In this document: positions 28,065-35,425 of the stretch, one piece after another
Numbering within the stretch: the first letter of the stretch is position 1
Layout of the letters: every line of letters begins with the position of its first letter
DNA from: CAYPAV01 sp964408805
GTDB lineage: Bacteria; Pseudomonadota; Alphaproteobacteria; UBA8366
Assembly (NCBI GenBank): GCA_964408805.1
Contig: CAYPAV010000001.1
Span: 372,001 to 436,000, forward strand
Length of the DNA: 64,000 nucleotides
Direction of reading: 5' to 3'
The notes under the pieces: model-generated
The model's input: only the letters and a program-made list of their open reading frames with translations
Database searches by the model: none
What the model was told of the DNA's origin: nothing
Made by a program: the position numbers and the translations under genes

Positions 28065-28685
28065 ATGCTGAAGATTCTCGGACGCAACAACTCGGTCAAC
28101 GTCATCAAGGCGCTGTGGTGCGCCACGGAGCTTGGCCTCGAATTCGAGCGCGTCGATATCGGCGGCGCCTTCGGCGGCAACGATCAGCCGGAATACCTCG
28201 CCAAGAACCCGATGGGTCGGGTGCCGACGATCGAGGACGGCGATCTTGTGCTCTGGGAATCGCACAGCATCGTTCGTTATCTGGCGGCCACCTACGGGGT
28301 CGGCTCGCTCTGGCTCGAGGACGCCGGCGCTCGGGCAAAGTCGGAGCTATGGATGGATTGGTATGCAGGTCATCTCCATGCACCGATGACCACGATCTTC
28401 TGGAACTTGGTGCGCCACGCCCCCAAGGATCGAGATATGCCCGCGGTCGAGGCCGCGATCGGGGAGGCGAACGATCTTTGGGGAATCCTCGATGCCCATC
28501 TCGCCGACCGTATTTTCGTGGCCGGCGACACCCTCACCACCGGCGATTTTCCGGTCGGCGCCGCCGCTTTCCGATATTACAGCCTGGTCGAGGACCGGCC
28601 CGACATGCCCTACCTCGACCGCTGGTACGCCGCTCTCGGAGAGCGCGCTCCCTACCGCACCCACGCCATGAACCCGCTTAGCTGA
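28065..28685 (+). CDS. Glutathione S-transferase family protein
   Basis: This 206-residue protein has the thioredoxin-like N-terminal domain (LKILGRNNSVNVIKALWCATELGLEFE), the cis-proline and glutathione gamma-glutamyl site (NPMGRVPTIEDGDLVLWESHSIVRYLA), and an all-helical C-terminal domain with FVAGDTLTTGDFPVGAAAF, the N-capping box motif. Ser or Asn near position 8-9 (NNSVNV) is the likely catalytic region. It trails the LDH2-type gene by 7 bases and may act on that pathway's products; the substrate is unknown. Confidence 0.92.
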   Translation: MLKILGRNNSVNVIKALWCATELGLEFERVDIGGAFGGNDQPEYLAKNPMGRVPTIEDGDLVLWESHSIVRYLAATYGVGSLWLEDAGARAKSELWMDWYAGHLHAPMTTIFWNLVRHAPKDRDMPAVEAAIGEANDLWGILDAHLADRIFVAGDTLTTGDFPVGAAAFRYYSLVEDRPDMPYLDRWYAALGERAPYRTHAMNPLS

Positions 28686-28689
28686 CCTG

Positions 28690-28718
28690 TTGATTGTTCA
28701 CTTTTTGTTCTTTACAAT
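28690..28718 (+). promoter_or_regulatory. Near-consensus promoter of the radical SAM gene
   Basis: TTGATT (28690-28695) and TACAAT (28713-28718) are separated by 17 bases, a very good sigma70-type promoter. The expected start point is about 28724-28726, which coincides with the ATG at 28725, so the mRNA would be leaderless or nearly so. The spacer is occupied exactly by an SOS-type operator. Confidence 0.65.
28696..28710 (+). promoter_or_regulatory. LexA operator (alphaproteobacterial SOS box)
   Basis: The sequence GTTCACTTTTTGTTC is an exact GTTC-N7-GTTC direct repeat, the established LexA site of alphaproteobacteria. It fills the spacer between the -35 and -10 boxes of the radical SAM gene's promoter, the ideal place for repression. 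The gene should therefore be induced by DNA damage. Confidence 0.75.
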
Positions 28719-28724
28719 GTCAAT

Positions 28725-29804
28725 ATGGATTGGGTGTTGCCGGATCGCGCGCGAAAGGGCCGGGGCGCGATCGGAAATCAAAGCGGCCGGTTCGAGCGGG
28801 AAACGCGCATCCCGACCGATGACGGCTGGGGCGGGGCCGAAGAACCGCCGCCGCGGCTCCGCACCACGCTGACCATTGACACCGCACGGAACGTTATCGC
28901 GCGAAATACCTCGCCCGACGTGCCCTTCGACCGGTCGATCAACCCCTATCGGGGCTGCGAGCACGGCTGTATCTATTGTTTCGCCAGGCCGACCCATGCC
29001 TTTCTCGGTCTCTCGCCCGGACTCGATTTCGAGACCAAGCTCTTCTACAAGCCCGATGCCCCCGAACGCCTGCGCGAGGAACTTAGCCGGCCGAATTATA
29101 AGCCCGATGTTATGGCGCTTGGCACCAACACCGACCCCTATCAACCGGTCGAGCGGGGCCGGAAACTGACCCGGCGGATACTCGAGGTGCTTGCCGAGTT
29201 TAACCATCCCTTCGCTATCGTGACAAAATCCGACCTGATCCTGCGCGACGCCGATATCATCCAACCGATGGCGGCGAAGGGACTTGCCGCGGTGACGATT
29301 TCGGTGACGACGCTTGATGCCGCCCTCGCGCGAAAACTTGAGCCCAGGGCACCGCATCCCGAAAAGCGGCTTGCCGCGATCGCCACAATGGCGGCGCTTG
29401 GGGTCCCGACGGGCGTGCTGACGGCCCCGATGATCCCGGCTCTCAACGACATGGAAATGGAGAAGATCCTGGCGCGCGCGGCAACGGCAGGTGCGACGGG
29501 GGCGGGCTATGTCCTGCTTCGCCTGCCGCTTGAGATCGCGGGCCTTTTCGAGGAATGGCTGGACGCGCATTTCCCGGACCGGGCGGCGCATGTCTTGAGT
29601 TTGCTGCGACAGACAAGGGGCGGCGCCCTTTATGATTCGCGCTGGGGCAAGCGGGCGCGGGGGACAGGACCCTATGCCGAGTTGCTGCATCGCCGCTTCG
29701 ATCTCGCCATCAATCGGCTCGGACTCGACAAACGCAGTCTCGATCTCGATTGCGGTCAATTCAAGCGGCCGGCCCGGGCCGGGGATCAACTGACCCTCTT
29801 CTAA
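28725..29804 (+). CDS. PA0069-family radical SAM protein (SplB-like)
   Basis: This 359-residue radical SAM protein binds its 4Fe-4S cluster through GCEHGCIYC (CxxxCxxC). The context RSINPYRGCEHGCIYCFARPTHAFL is the hallmark of the PA0069/spore-photoproduct-lyase-like group. Further marks are LGTNTDPYQPVE, TKSDLILRD and the SAM-binding end strand with SVTTLD. The biochemical function of the group is not settled; resemblance to spore photoproduct lyase points to nucleic acid repair. The LexA operator in its promoter independently supports a DNA damage role. The stop codon lies in a small tandem duplication. Confidence 0.9.
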   Translation: MDWVLPDRARKGRGAIGNQSGRFERETRIPTDDGWGGAEEPPPRLRTTLTIDTARNVIARNTSPDVPFDRSINPYRGCEHGCIYCFARPTHAFLGLSPGLDFETKLFYKPDAPERLREELSRPNYKPDVMALGTNTDPYQPVERGRKLTRRILEVLAEFNHPFAIVTKSDLILRDADIIQPMAAKGLAAVTISVTTLDAALARKLEPRAPHPEKRLAAIATMAALGVPTGVLTAPMIPALNDMEMEKILARAATAGATGAGYVLLRLPLEIAGLFEEWLDAHFPDRAAHVLSLLRQTRGGALYDSRWGKRARGTGPYAELLHRRFDLAINRLGLDKRSLDLDCGQFKRPARAGDQLTLF

Positions 29805-29831
29805 TTCGCGGCCCCTCTTCTAATTCGCGGC
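29794..29831. repeat. 19-base tandem duplication spanning a stop codon
   Basis: The unit ccctcttctaattcgcggc occurs twice back to back (29794-29812 and 29813-29831). The first copy contains the stop codon of the radical SAM gene (29802-29804). It looks like a recent slippage or duplication event with no effect on coding. Confidence 0.9.
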
Positions 29832-29890
29832 AAAGTGTGATTCATCTTGGGGTCCGGAGGGAATTCGGCCGGAGCCCGGATGGAACCCAT

Positions 29891-31249
29891 ATGGAACAGG
29901 GCGTCGAACTGACCGGAATCGCGATCGTGGCCGCCGCCGCCGCGGTGTGCGGCATGGCGATGGCGCGTCTCAATCAACCGCCCATTGTCGGCTATATCCT
30001 CGCAGGTGTTCTGCTTGGGCCGACCGGTATCGGTCTCGTCGGTGCCCGCGCGCAGATCGAGGTGCTGGCCGAACTCGGCGTTCTCTTGCTGCTTTACGTC
30101 ATCGGCATGGAATTGTCGCTGCGCGCCTTCCGGAGGATGTGGCGGATCGCGGTGTTGACGACGCTGCTGCAGGTCGCGGTCAGCCTGGGGGCCATGATCG
30201 TGGTCCGCTACTATCTCGGCTGGCCCTTGGCGCATGCGGTTCTGTTCGCCTTTGTGCTGGCTCTCTCCAGCACCGCCGTCGGGATCAAGATGCTGGAGGA
30301 TGTGGGCGCACTTCGCCAAAGAGTCGGGCGGATCGCGGTCGGCGTGCTGATCGCCCAGGACCTGGCGGTCGCCCCGATGTTGATCCTCGTCGACGGCCTG
30401 GCGGGCGATGGGTTCGATCTTCTGGTGCCGTTCGAACTGGCGCTTTCGATCGGTCTTCTGGTGGTCTTCATTCGGGTTTTGTCGGGCGGGCGCAAGATCA
30501 CGCTTCCCTTTGCCGCCCTTGTTCTCGGCAAGCTCGATCTGACCCCGCTCGTGGCGTTGAGCTGGTGTTTCATTTGCGCGGCCCTCGCGGGGTTGGTCGG
30601 CCTTTCGGCCCCCTTCGGCGCCTTTCTCGCCGGTCTCGTCGTGGGCGCGAGCCGCCAGCGCCGCGATCTCTTCGCCATGACCAAGCCGATCGAAAGCATT
30701 CTCCTGATGGTCTTCTTCCTGTCGATCGGTCTGCTCGTCGACTTGCCCTTCCTATGGGAAAATCTGGGCCTCGTTATTCTCCTCTGGGCCTTCGTCGCGA
30801 TCTTCAAGACCGCCCTCAACACCGGCGTCCTCCGGCTCATGGGCGAGACTTGGCAGCACGCGTTTCTCTCCTCACTCTTCCTGGCACAGATCGGCGAATT
30901 CGCTTTCATCCTGGGAAGTGCGGCGATCGATCGCGGCATCATCGATCACGATCTTCACCGTCTGGTCGTCGCGGTCACCGTGCTCTCGCTGGTCACCAGC
31001 CCGCTCTGGATGCATTCCGCCCGGCGGGTCCAGCATCGCGCGGTCCGGCGGGCGACGACGATCGGCGGCGTGTTGCGATTGGTCTATTCCCGCGAATGGC
31101 GCTGGACGCGCCGTGCCGGCCGGACGGTGATCGGCACGTTCGACTGGCTGCTGACACGCGCCGAGATCGCGATCGAACGGGTGCGCCGCCGCTTCCGCGA
31201 TCGAGGTGCCGCGAAGACCGATGCGCCGAAGAGACTGCCTCGTGCCTGA
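29891..31249 (+). CDS. CPA2 family cation/proton antiporter (KefB-like)
   Basis: The 452-residue membrane protein has about 12 helices and CPA2 signatures: NQPPIVGYILAGVLLGP, LGVLLLLYVIGMELSLRAF, LSSTAVGIKMLED and GVLIAQDLAVAPML, the last with the two membrane residues used in ion exchange (QD). A later stretch reads IGEFAFILGSA. It ends with a short basic cytoplasmic tail and lacks the TrkA-N/RCK nucleotide-binding domain of full KefB/C, so it is not a glutathione-gated K+ efflux protein of the classic kind. The start at 29891 is the first Met before helix 1. The 3' end overlaps rnhB by 8 bases. Confidence 0.87.
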   Translation: MEQGVELTGIAIVAAAAAVCGMAMARLNQPPIVGYILAGVLLGPTGIGLVGARAQIEVLAELGVLLLLYVIGMELSLRAFRRMWRIAVLTTLLQVAVSLGAMIVVRYYLGWPLAHAVLFAFVLALSSTAVGIKMLEDVGALRQRVGRIAVGVLIAQDLAVAPMLILVDGLAGDGFDLLVPFELALSIGLLVVFIRVLSGGRKITLPFAALVLGKLDLTPLVALSWCFICAALAGLVGLSAPFGAFLAGLVVGASRQRRDLFAMTKPIESILLMVFFLSIGLLVDLPFLWENLGLVILLWAFVAIFKTALNTGVLRLMGETWQHAFLSSLFLAQIGEFAFILGSAAIDRGIIDHDLHRLVVAVTVLSLVTSPLWMHSARRVQHRAVRRATTIGGVLRLVYSREWRWTRRAGRTVIGTFDWLLTRAEIAIERVRRRFRDRGAAKTDAPKRLPRA

Positions 31250-31844
31250 TTTTTCCCTCGAGGATGACTGCACAGGGCCGGTCGCCGGGATCGACGAAGC
31301 GGGGCGGGGGCCCTGGGCGGGGCCGGTGGTCGCGGCGGCGGTCGTGCTCGACCGCTTAAGGGTCGGCGAGGCGCTGTTGGCGCGGATTGATGATTCGAAG
31401 AAACTCTCGAAGCCGGTGCGGGAAGAACTCCTGGAGGCGCTTCGGCCGGTGGCCGCGATCGGTGTCGGCTTCGCGACCCCGGCCGAGATCGACGAGATCA
31501 ACATTCTCCAGGCAACGATGCGCGCGATGCGCCGCGCCGCCGACGCCCTTCCCGATGCACCGGCGATGGTCCTGGTCGACGGCAACCGCCTGCCCGATCT
31601 CGATTGTCCCGGGCGCGCGATCGTCAAGGGGGATGGCCTCTCCTATTCCATTGCCGCCGCCTCGATTGTCGCCAAGGTGACCCGCGACCAGCATATGGCC
31701 GAGCTCGCCCGCCGGCATCCGGGCTATGGCTGGGAACGGAACGCCGGATATGGCACGGCCGAACACAAAGCGGCGCTTGCGCGTCTCGGCATCACATCGG
31801 CGCATCGGCGAAGCTTCAAGCCAATCGCAAGATATTGTGAGTAA
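31242..31844 (+). CDS. rnhB: Ribonuclease HII
   Basis: This 200-residue enzyme cuts RNA in RNA:DNA hybrids and removes single ribonucleotides from DNA. The catalytic acids are visible in GIDEAGRGPWAGP (Asp18, Glu19), VLVDGNRLP and later SIVAKVTRD; KGDGLSYSIAAASI is the conserved central block. I chose the GTG at 31242 because alphaproteobacterial RnhB proteins typically begin MPDFSLE, which is what it gives. Upstream in-frame ATGs would extend further into the antiporter gene. The 8-base overlap with that gene suggests coupled translation. Confidence 0.93.
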   Translation: MPDFSLEDDCTGPVAGIDEAGRGPWAGPVVAAAVVLDRLRVGEALLARIDDSKKLSKPVREELLEALRPVAAIGVGFATPAEIDEINILQATMRAMRRAADALPDAPAMVLVDGNRLPDLDCPGRAIVKGDGLSYSIAAASIVAKVTRDQHMAELARRHPGYGWERNAGYGTAEHKAALARLGITSAHRRSFKPIARYCE

Positions 31845-31916
31845 TTTTCCCAAATACCCCACATATATGCAGTAGAGCTAAAATAAAAAGATAGGAAATT
31901 TCTTCATGTTGACGAA

Positions 31917-33041
31917 ATGATTCAAATGAATCATTTTTTGCACATGAATAAGGACAGAAAATACTCACCATTACTTCCCGAGAACGAGATTTTATTGGGC
32001 GATTCCCTCGAATTGCTTTTCTCGTTGCCGGAAGCGTCGGTCGATATGGTGTTCGCCGACCCGCCCTATAACCTGCAATTGACGGGCGAGCTCCGGCGGC
32101 CGAACAACAGCCGGGTCGACGGGGTCGACGACAGTTGGGACAAGTTTGACGATTTCGCCGAATACGACCGCTTCACCCGCGACTGGCTGCGGGGCTGCCG
32201 GCGGGTCTTGAAGGATGACGGCACGCTCTGGGTCATCGGGAGCTATCACAATATCTACCGGGTCGGTGCGACAATGCAGGATCTCGGCTTCTGGATCCTC
32301 AACGACGTCGTTTGGGTAAAGACCAACCCGATGCCGAACTTTCGCGGCCGGCGTTTTACCAACGCCCATGAGACGATGCTCTGGTGCGCGAAGTCGGCCG
32401 AGTCTCGCTACACCTTCAACTACGACGCCATGAAGGCGCTGAACGACGATTTGCAGATGCGGAGCGATTGGTTGATCCCGCTCTGTACCGGGGGCGAGCG
32501 GCTGAAGGACGACAACGGCGAGAAGGCGCATCCGACGCAAAAACCGGAGGCGCTCCTTCATCGCGCGATTCTGGCCGCGACCGATCCCGGCGATCTCGTG
32601 CTCGATCCCTTCTTCGGGACCGGCACCACGGGGGCGGTTGCCAAGAAGCTCGGCCGGAAATATCTCGGCCTCGAACGCGAGGAAAAATACGCTGAGATCG
32701 CCCACCGCCGCCTCGCCACCATTCCGGCGGCCGGCGACCCGAGCCTCCTTACGACGCCGTCGAAGCGAAAAGAGCCGCGCATTCCCTTCGGTTGGCTGGT
32801 CGAGCGGGGCTATCTGGCACCCGGCGACATCCTGACCAGCCCGTGCGCGCGCTGGCAGGCCAAGGTCCGGGCCGACGGAACCGTCATCGCGGCCGACCAT
32901 CGGGGCTCGATCCATCAGGTGGGCGCCGCCGTCCAGGGTGCCGCGAGCTGCAATGGCTGGACCTTCTGGTGCCGGGATGTGGAAGGCAGCAAGGTGCCGA
33001 TCGATCTCCTTCGCCAGAAGCTCCGGGCCGAACTCAACTGA
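31917..33041 (+). CDS. ccrM: Cell-cycle DNA adenine methyltransferase CcrM (GANTC)
   Basis: This beta-class N6-adenine methyltransferase has DPPYNLQL (about residue 48) before the SAM-binding DPFFGTGTTGAVAKKLGRKYLG (about 230), then the C-terminal domain typical of CcrM with NGWTFW. In Caulobacter it methylates GANTC at the end of replication and sets cell-cycle transcription. The start is uncertain: the ATG at 31917 gives MIQMNHFLHM, while the in-frame ATG at 31944 matches the family length better. The first version would place two GANTC sites inside the coding region, the second in the leader. It lies next to rnhB and mutY. Confidence 0.93.
   Translation: MIQMNHFLHMNKDRKYSPLLPENEILLGDSLELLFSLPEASVDMVFADPPYNLQLTGELRRPNNSRVDGVDDSWDKFDDFAEYDRFTRDWLRGCRRVLKDDGTLWVIGSYHNIYRVGATMQDLGFWILNDVVWVKTNPMPNFRGRRFTNAHETMLWCAKSAESRYTFNYDAMKALNDDLQMRSDWLIPLCTGGERLKDDNGEKAHPTQKPEALLHRAILAATDPGDLVLDPFFGTGTTGAVAKKLGRKYLGLEREEKYAEIAHRRLATIPAAGDPSLLTTPSKRKEPRIPFGWLVERGYLAPGDILTSPCARWQAKVRADGTVIAADHRGSIHQVGAAVQGAASCNGWTFWCRDVEGSKVPIDLLRQKLRAELN
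31918..31933. promoter_or_regulatory. Paired GANTC sites at the ccrM start
   Basis: TGATTCAAATGAATCA is a near-perfect palindrome containing GATTC (31919-31923) and GAATC (31928-31932), both CcrM targets, five bases apart. In Caulobacter two GANTC sites near the ccrM promoter allow methylation to shut off the gene. The arrangement here suggests the same feedback. I find no clear CtrA site (TTAA-N7-TTAA) in the AT-rich stretch upstream. Confidence 0.6.
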
Positions 33042-33056
33042 CGCCGTCGCGCCTTC

Positions 33057-34124
33057 CTAGTTCCGTCCGATGGCGTGGTCGGCCACCTTCTTCATAAGGG
33101 TCGGCAAGGCTTGATTGGCGAGCCCGTCAAGCGAACACCAGAGGCAATCTCGGGGTGCCGCGACACCGTCGCTCACCCGGCCGTGCAGGACCCTAAGTTC
33201 CAGATGAAAATGCGTGAAGCCATGGCGGACCATGCCGTCCATCAGGAACCAGGCGGTGCCTTCCAGCGGCACCGCGGCCAGGGCTGCGTTGGGATCGGGC
33301 ATGTCGGCGTCGAGCCACGGGGTCGACGGGAATTCCATCAACCCGCCAAGTAGGCCGTCGGGCGGCCGCCGGCGCATCAGAACGGCGCCGTCCGGCCGCA
33401 CCAACCAGAAGGCGATGCCGCGACGCGTCGGTTTATCCTTCTTGGCGCGGCGCGCCGGCAACGACTCGGCGATATCCCGGCCCCGGCATCCCGCCGCCCA
33501 GGGGCAGAGCAGACAGTTCGGCTTTCGCGGCGTGCAGATCGTGGCTCCCAGATCCATCACCGCCTGGGCGTAATCGCCGGGCCGGAAATCGGGCGAGAGG
33601 TCGGCCGCGTGTTGCTTCAGTTCCGCCTTCGCGTCCGGTAGCGGGGTCTCGATGCGAAAATAGCGCGCCATCACCCGCTCGACATTGCCGTCGACGACGA
33701 CCGCCGGACGGTCGAAGGCAATGGCCGCGATCGCCGCGGCGGTATAGGGGCCAACCCCCGGCAGCGCCAGGAGCTCGGATTCGCTTTCGGGAAAGCGGCC
33801 TTGATGATCCCGCACGATGACGCCCGCGCATTTATGGAGGTTCCGCGCCCGGGCGTAATATCCCAGCCCCTGCCAGCAATGCAGCACCGCGTCGAGCTCG
33901 GCCGCCGCCAAGGCCTCCACCGTCGGCCAGCGTGAGAGGAATTCCTCGAAATAGGGACCGACGGTGACGACCGTGGTCTGCTGCAGCATGATCTCGCTCA
34001 GCCAGACGACATAGGGGTCGGACCGGCTGCCGGGCGGTGATCGCCAGGGCAAGCGGCGGCGGTGGCGATCGTACCAGTCGAGCAGCCGGCCGGCGTTGTC
34101 ATGGGCGCTATCGGCGGAGGCCAT
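33057..34124 (-). CDS. mutY: A/G-specific adenine DNA glycosylase MutY
   Basis: This 355-residue repair enzyme removes adenine paired with 8-oxoguanine. It has the catalytic helix region PYVVWLSEIMLQQTTVVTV, the helix-hairpin-helix LPGVGPYTAAAIAAIAF followed by VVDGNVERVMAR with the catalytic Asp, the 4Fe-4S cluster cysteines in CTPRKPNCLLCPWAAGC, and a C-terminal NUDIX-like domain that recognises 8-oxoG. It is convergent with ccrM and divergent from the DUF721 gene, whose start lies about 57 bases away. Confidence 0.96.
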   Translation of the reverse strand: MASADSAHDNAGRLLDWYDRHRRRLPWRSPPGSRSDPYVVWLSEIMLQQTTVVTVGPYFEEFLSRWPTVEALAAAELDAVLHCWQGLGYYARARNLHKCAGVIVRDHQGRFPESESELLALPGVGPYTAAAIAAIAFDRPAVVVDGNVERVMARYFRIETPLPDAKAELKQHAADLSPDFRPGDYAQAVMDLGATICTPRKPNCLLCPWAAGCRGRDIAESLPARRAKKDKPTRRGIAFWLVRPDGAVLMRRRPPDGLLGGLMEFPSTPWLDADMPDPNAALAAVPLEGTAWFLMDGMVRHGFTHFHLELRVLHGRVSDGVAAPRDCLWCSLDGLANQALPTLMKKVADHAIGRN

Positions 34125-34180
34125 GGGGCGCTACTATAAGTGACCAGGGCAGGTTCCGGCGAATCGAGGATGCGGGCGGC

Positions 34181-34699
34181 GTGGCAGGCGATCAGAATAA
34201 GAAGGACGAGACGACCCGGCGCGGCGGACCGCCGAAGCCGCTGGCCCGGCTATTGCCGAAGTTGACGCGAAAAGCGCTCGGCAAACGCGGCCTCGCGGAA
34301 GCCAATCTTCTCGCCGACTGGGCGACCATCGTGGGCGCCGAGCGCGCGGCCGGCTGCCGGCCGGAAAAATTGAGCTTCCCCCGCGGCCGGCGAAGCGGCG
34401 GAACCCTGCATCTCCATGCGACACCGGGCCTTGCGATCGAACTTCAACACGACGCGCCCCGGCTGATCGAGCGGATCAACGGCTATTTCGGCTATGCGGC
34501 GGTCGAGTCGCTTAAATTCCTGCAAATCCCGATCGAAGGGCCGCCGGCCCCGCCGTCTCCGCCGCCCGTGGCCGACCCCGCCGAATTGGCGGCCATGCGC
34601 CGCCGGCTGGACGATGTGGAGGACGGCGAATTGCGGGAGACGCTTGACCGACTCGGGGCCGCGGTCCTCGCCGAATCGGCGGCAAGAGGCGAGGATTGA
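34181..34699 (+). CDS. DUF721 (DciA-like) protein
   Basis: This 172-residue protein has the DUF721 core: LLADWATIVGAERAAGCRPEKLSFP, then TLHLHATPGLAIELQHDAPRLIERINGYFGYAAVESLKFLQ, with a proline-rich linker and a helical tail. DUF721 includes DciA, the ancestral loader of the replicative helicase in bacteria lacking DnaC. No ATG fits; the GTG at 34181 is the likely start because frames further upstream overlap mutY. The order mutY-DUF721-DsbA-like-smc is common in alphaproteobacteria. Confidence 0.8.
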   Translation: MAGDQNKKDETTRRGGPPKPLARLLPKLTRKALGKRGLAEANLLADWATIVGAERAAGCRPEKLSFPRGRRSGGTLHLHATPGLAIELQHDAPRLIERINGYFGYAAVESLKFLQIPIEGPPAPPSPPPVADPAELAAMRRRLDDVEDGELRETLDRLGAAVLAESAARGED

Positions 34700-34776
34700 C
34701 CCTCCGAGTGGACTTTGCCTTGTTCCCGCCCCAATCGTCTTTCTATACTCCCGCCCTTGATTGAGATGCGGAGGAA

Positions 34777-35388
34777 ATGGGCGTGGTTGGAATTCGAAAC
34801 CTGGCGGCAGCAGCCGTCCTGATCCTATCGACCGGGCTTGCGGCGGCGGGCTCGGTGACGACCGAATCGGCGCTCAAGGAGCGTATTTTGGGCGACGCGA
34901 AAGCCCCGATCACGATCATCGAATACGCCTCGATGACGTGCCCGGCTTGTCGTGCCTTTCACGTCGACGTGCTGCCCAAACTCAAGAAAAACTTTATCGA
35001 TACGGGAAAGGCGCGGATCGTGTTCCGGGATTTTCCGATCGACCAGGCGGCCCTGATCGCGGCCGTGATGGCGCGCTGTGTGAGGCCGGATCTCTATTTC
35101 AAGTTCGTCAATTTGATTTTCGAGAAACAGCCGCAGTGGACGCGGAGCGAGAATCCGCTCGACTCCCTGCTCCGTCTCGGCAAGCTGGCCGGCCTCAGCC
35201 GCGCCCGTTTCGATTCCTGTATCAAAAATCGGGCACTCGTCGATGGCATTCTCCAAAAGCAGCTTGATGGGGAGAAGAATTTTGGTGTAACGAGGACGCC
35301 AACCTTTATTATCAATAATGATCACAAGCTCGTCGGCACCGAGCCTTACGAGGAATTCGAAAAAATCCTCAAATCGAAGGTGAAGTGA
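34777..35388 (+). CDS. DsbA-family periplasmic thiol:disulfide oxidoreductase
   Basis: The 203-residue protein has a signal peptide (hydrophobic run ending in GLAAAGS) and a DsbA-like thioredoxin fold with an inserted helical domain. The active site is SMTCPACRAFH, with the CPAC pair, and the cis-proline loop reads VTRTPTFII. It belongs to the Thioredoxin_4 group and probably forms or rearranges disulfides in secreted proteins. It lies between DUF721 and smc, 37 bases before the latter; that arrangement is conserved in relatives without a known functional reason. Confidence 0.9.
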   Translation: MGVVGIRNLAAAAVLILSTGLAAAGSVTTESALKERILGDAKAPITIIEYASMTCPACRAFHVDVLPKLKKNFIDTGKARIVFRDFPIDQAALIAAVMARCVRPDLYFKFVNLIFEKQPQWTRSENPLDSLLRLGKLAGLSRARFDSCIKNRALVDGILQKQLDGEKNFGVTRTPTFIINNDHKLVGTEPYEEFEKILKSKVK

Positions 35389-35425
35389 ACGACACGGATC
35401 GTCCAACGGATCGTCGCCCGGCCCA

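Noticed and set aside
31845..31916. CtrA site or strong promoter in the AT-rich stretch before ccrM
   Set aside because: No TTAA-N7-TTAA and no good -35/-10 pair; TTGACG at 31909 has no matching -10 at the right distance.
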